From Clostridia bacterium (GTDB lineage: Bacteria; Bacillota; Clostridia; Christensenellales; Aristaeellaceae): a DNA stretch of 36,998 nt. The stretch covers positions 1-36,998 of the forward strand of contig JAFXDB010000089.1 of assembly GCA_017516305.1 (NCBI GenBank), written 5' to 3'. The notes beneath the pieces were generated by a model. It was not told the DNA's origin, ran no database searches, and saw only the letters and a list, made by a program, of their open reading frames with translations. Shown piece by piece: positions 36,348-36,998 of this stretch. How positions within the stretch are numbered: position 1 is the stretch's first letter; every line of letters starts with the position of its first letter. The translations under genes were made by a program, and so were the position numbers.

Positions 36348-36998
36348 AGGCAAGGATTAAGTATGAAGTGATCCAGCGACATGAAAAGGAGTATCCCATA
36401 GCAGTCATGTGTCGGATACTGGGGGTATCACGCAGCGGGTACTACGATTATCTGAAGCGAGCAAATGGAGGAGAACGTGACGCAGAGCTGGCCGCGCAGA
36501 TCCGGCATTGCCAGGAGCGCAGTCGCCATACTTACGGTTACAGGCGTGTGCATCAGTGGCTAAAGCAGCATGATGTATATCGAAATCCTAAGACAATTCT
36601 GCGGATCATGCAGAAATATGGACTTCTTGCAGAGATTCGTCGCCGCAGGAAGTGGGTTCAGATGGGTCAGCAGGTGCATAAATACCAGAATCTGCTTGAC
36701 AGAAACTTCAATGCAAATCGTCCCAACAGCAAATGGGTTACAGACATCTCATACATTCATACACAGGAGGGAGTTCTGTATCTATCCATGATCCGCGATC
36801 TGTACGACAACAGTATTGTTGCCTACAAGACAGCAACGAAACAAACTGTCAATCTGGTGCTGGACACAATTCGTTTGGCTATGAAGAAGGAGAAAAAGAG
36901 GGTCGCCGCAGAGTTGCAGCTCCACAGCGACCAAGGTTTTCAATACACTTCGCAGGCGTATTACAACCTGACTCAATCTTACGGCATTACGCCCTCCA
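36344..36998 (+). CDS. IS3-family transposase OrfB (integrase), 3' end outside the window
   Basis: A partial protein of about 218 residues in the -1 frame relative to orfA, starting at GTG 36344 and still open at the window end. Residues show the HTH_21 segment (MCRILGVSRSGYYDYLKR, HTYGYRRVHQWLKQH) followed by the rve integrase core: the first catalytic Asp is in KWVTDISYIHT and the second in LHSDQGFQYTS; the Glu would lie beyond 36998. It may be made by translational coupling at GTGA or by -1 frameshifting in the A-rich GAAAGGAAG stretch to give an OrfAB transposase; IS3 elements typically use frameshifting. Confidence 0.88.
   Translation, partial: MKARIKYEVIQRHEKEYPIAVMCRILGVSRSGYYDYLKRANGGERDAELAAQIRHCQERSRHTYGYRRVHQWLKQHDVYRNPKTILRIMQKYGLLAEIRRRRKWVQMGQQVHKYQNLLDRNFNANRPNSKWVTDISYIHTQEGVLYLSMIRDLYDNSIVAYKTATKQTVNLVLDTIRLAMKKEKKRVAAELQLHSDQGFQYTSQAYYNLTQSYGITPS

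Larger units (their letters stand above)
36016..36998 (+). mobile_element. IS3-family insertion sequence, left part (cut by window edge)
   Basis: Overlapping orfA and orfB with a helix-turn-helix protein followed by a DDE integrase in the -1 frame define an IS3-family element. The left end is probably near GGACAATAGAC at 36017-36027, placed by where the neighbouring coding sequence stops making sense; the right end and inverted repeat are outside the window, so the boundary is approximate. Confidence 0.8.

Noticed and set aside
36570-36791. Separate small gene within the IS element
   Set aside because: It is an alternative frame of orfB, whose integrase core is clearly readable through this region.

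Overview
The window looks like a chromosomal segment of a GC-rich member of the Bacillota, most likely class Clostridia and probably gut- or rumen-associated. The reasons are near-consensus sigma-A promoters (TTGACA-17-TATAAT type), strong AGGAGG ribosome-binding sites, short-form HisG paired with HisZ, a MetH reactivation domain encoded as a separate gene, BspA-type leucine-rich repeats, a DUF1292 and a DUF896 protein, and many secreted proteins whose signal peptides end in A-A-E/A-E. No rRNA, tRNA or CRISPR array was found. The species is not determinable from this window.

Layout. Positions 1-6543 (minus strand) form a methionine operon: MetH reactivation protein, three-domain MetH, MetA with a residue predicting acetyl-CoA use, a secreted protein and an amidohydrolase. 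Positions 6632-8438 hold a TraX-like membrane protein and an AadA-like nucleotidyltransferase. A secreted two-half leucine-rich-repeat protein (8458-10239) is divergent from a secreted SH3-domain protein (10420-11121). Next come dispersed hairpin repeats, a DUF1292 gene and a candidate standalone small RNA (12032-12113). Positions 12120-17292 are an envelope operon (M1-like peptidase, GT2-GtrA fusion, small membrane protein, phosphodiester glycosidase, Lgt-like membrane protein, DUF896 protein). Positions 17357-19855 carry an ABC exporter broken by one in-frame TAG and a YbaK deacylase. A plus-strand island (19907-22758) encodes a CofE-like ligase, a secreted metallo-beta-lactamase-fold protein and two small membrane proteins. 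Positions 23123-29756 are a histidine operon (hisZ, hisG, hisD, hisB, hisA and an acetyltransferase-HisI-HisE fusion). It lacks hisF and hisH, and a DUF559 endonuclease gene bounded by 51-bp inverted repeats sits between hisB and hisA. Positions 29873-32994 hold two paralogous secreted proteins, each with its own promoter and terminator. Positions 33019-35527 are ruvC-ruvA-ruvB. The window ends in a truncated secreted-protein gene and an IS3-family element cut by the window edge.

The strongest candidate for something undescribed is the DUF559 cassette. A small PD-(D/E)XK-type endonuclease gene lies between nearly identical inverted, hairpin-forming repeats whose relatives also occur without the gene in this window, and its last codons lie inside a repeat. 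Also notable are the acetyltransferase-HisIE fusion in an operon without hisF/hisH, the absence of TAG among 36 stop codons alongside an in-frame TAG in an otherwise intact ABC exporter, and a promoter-plus-terminator unit with no coding sequence.
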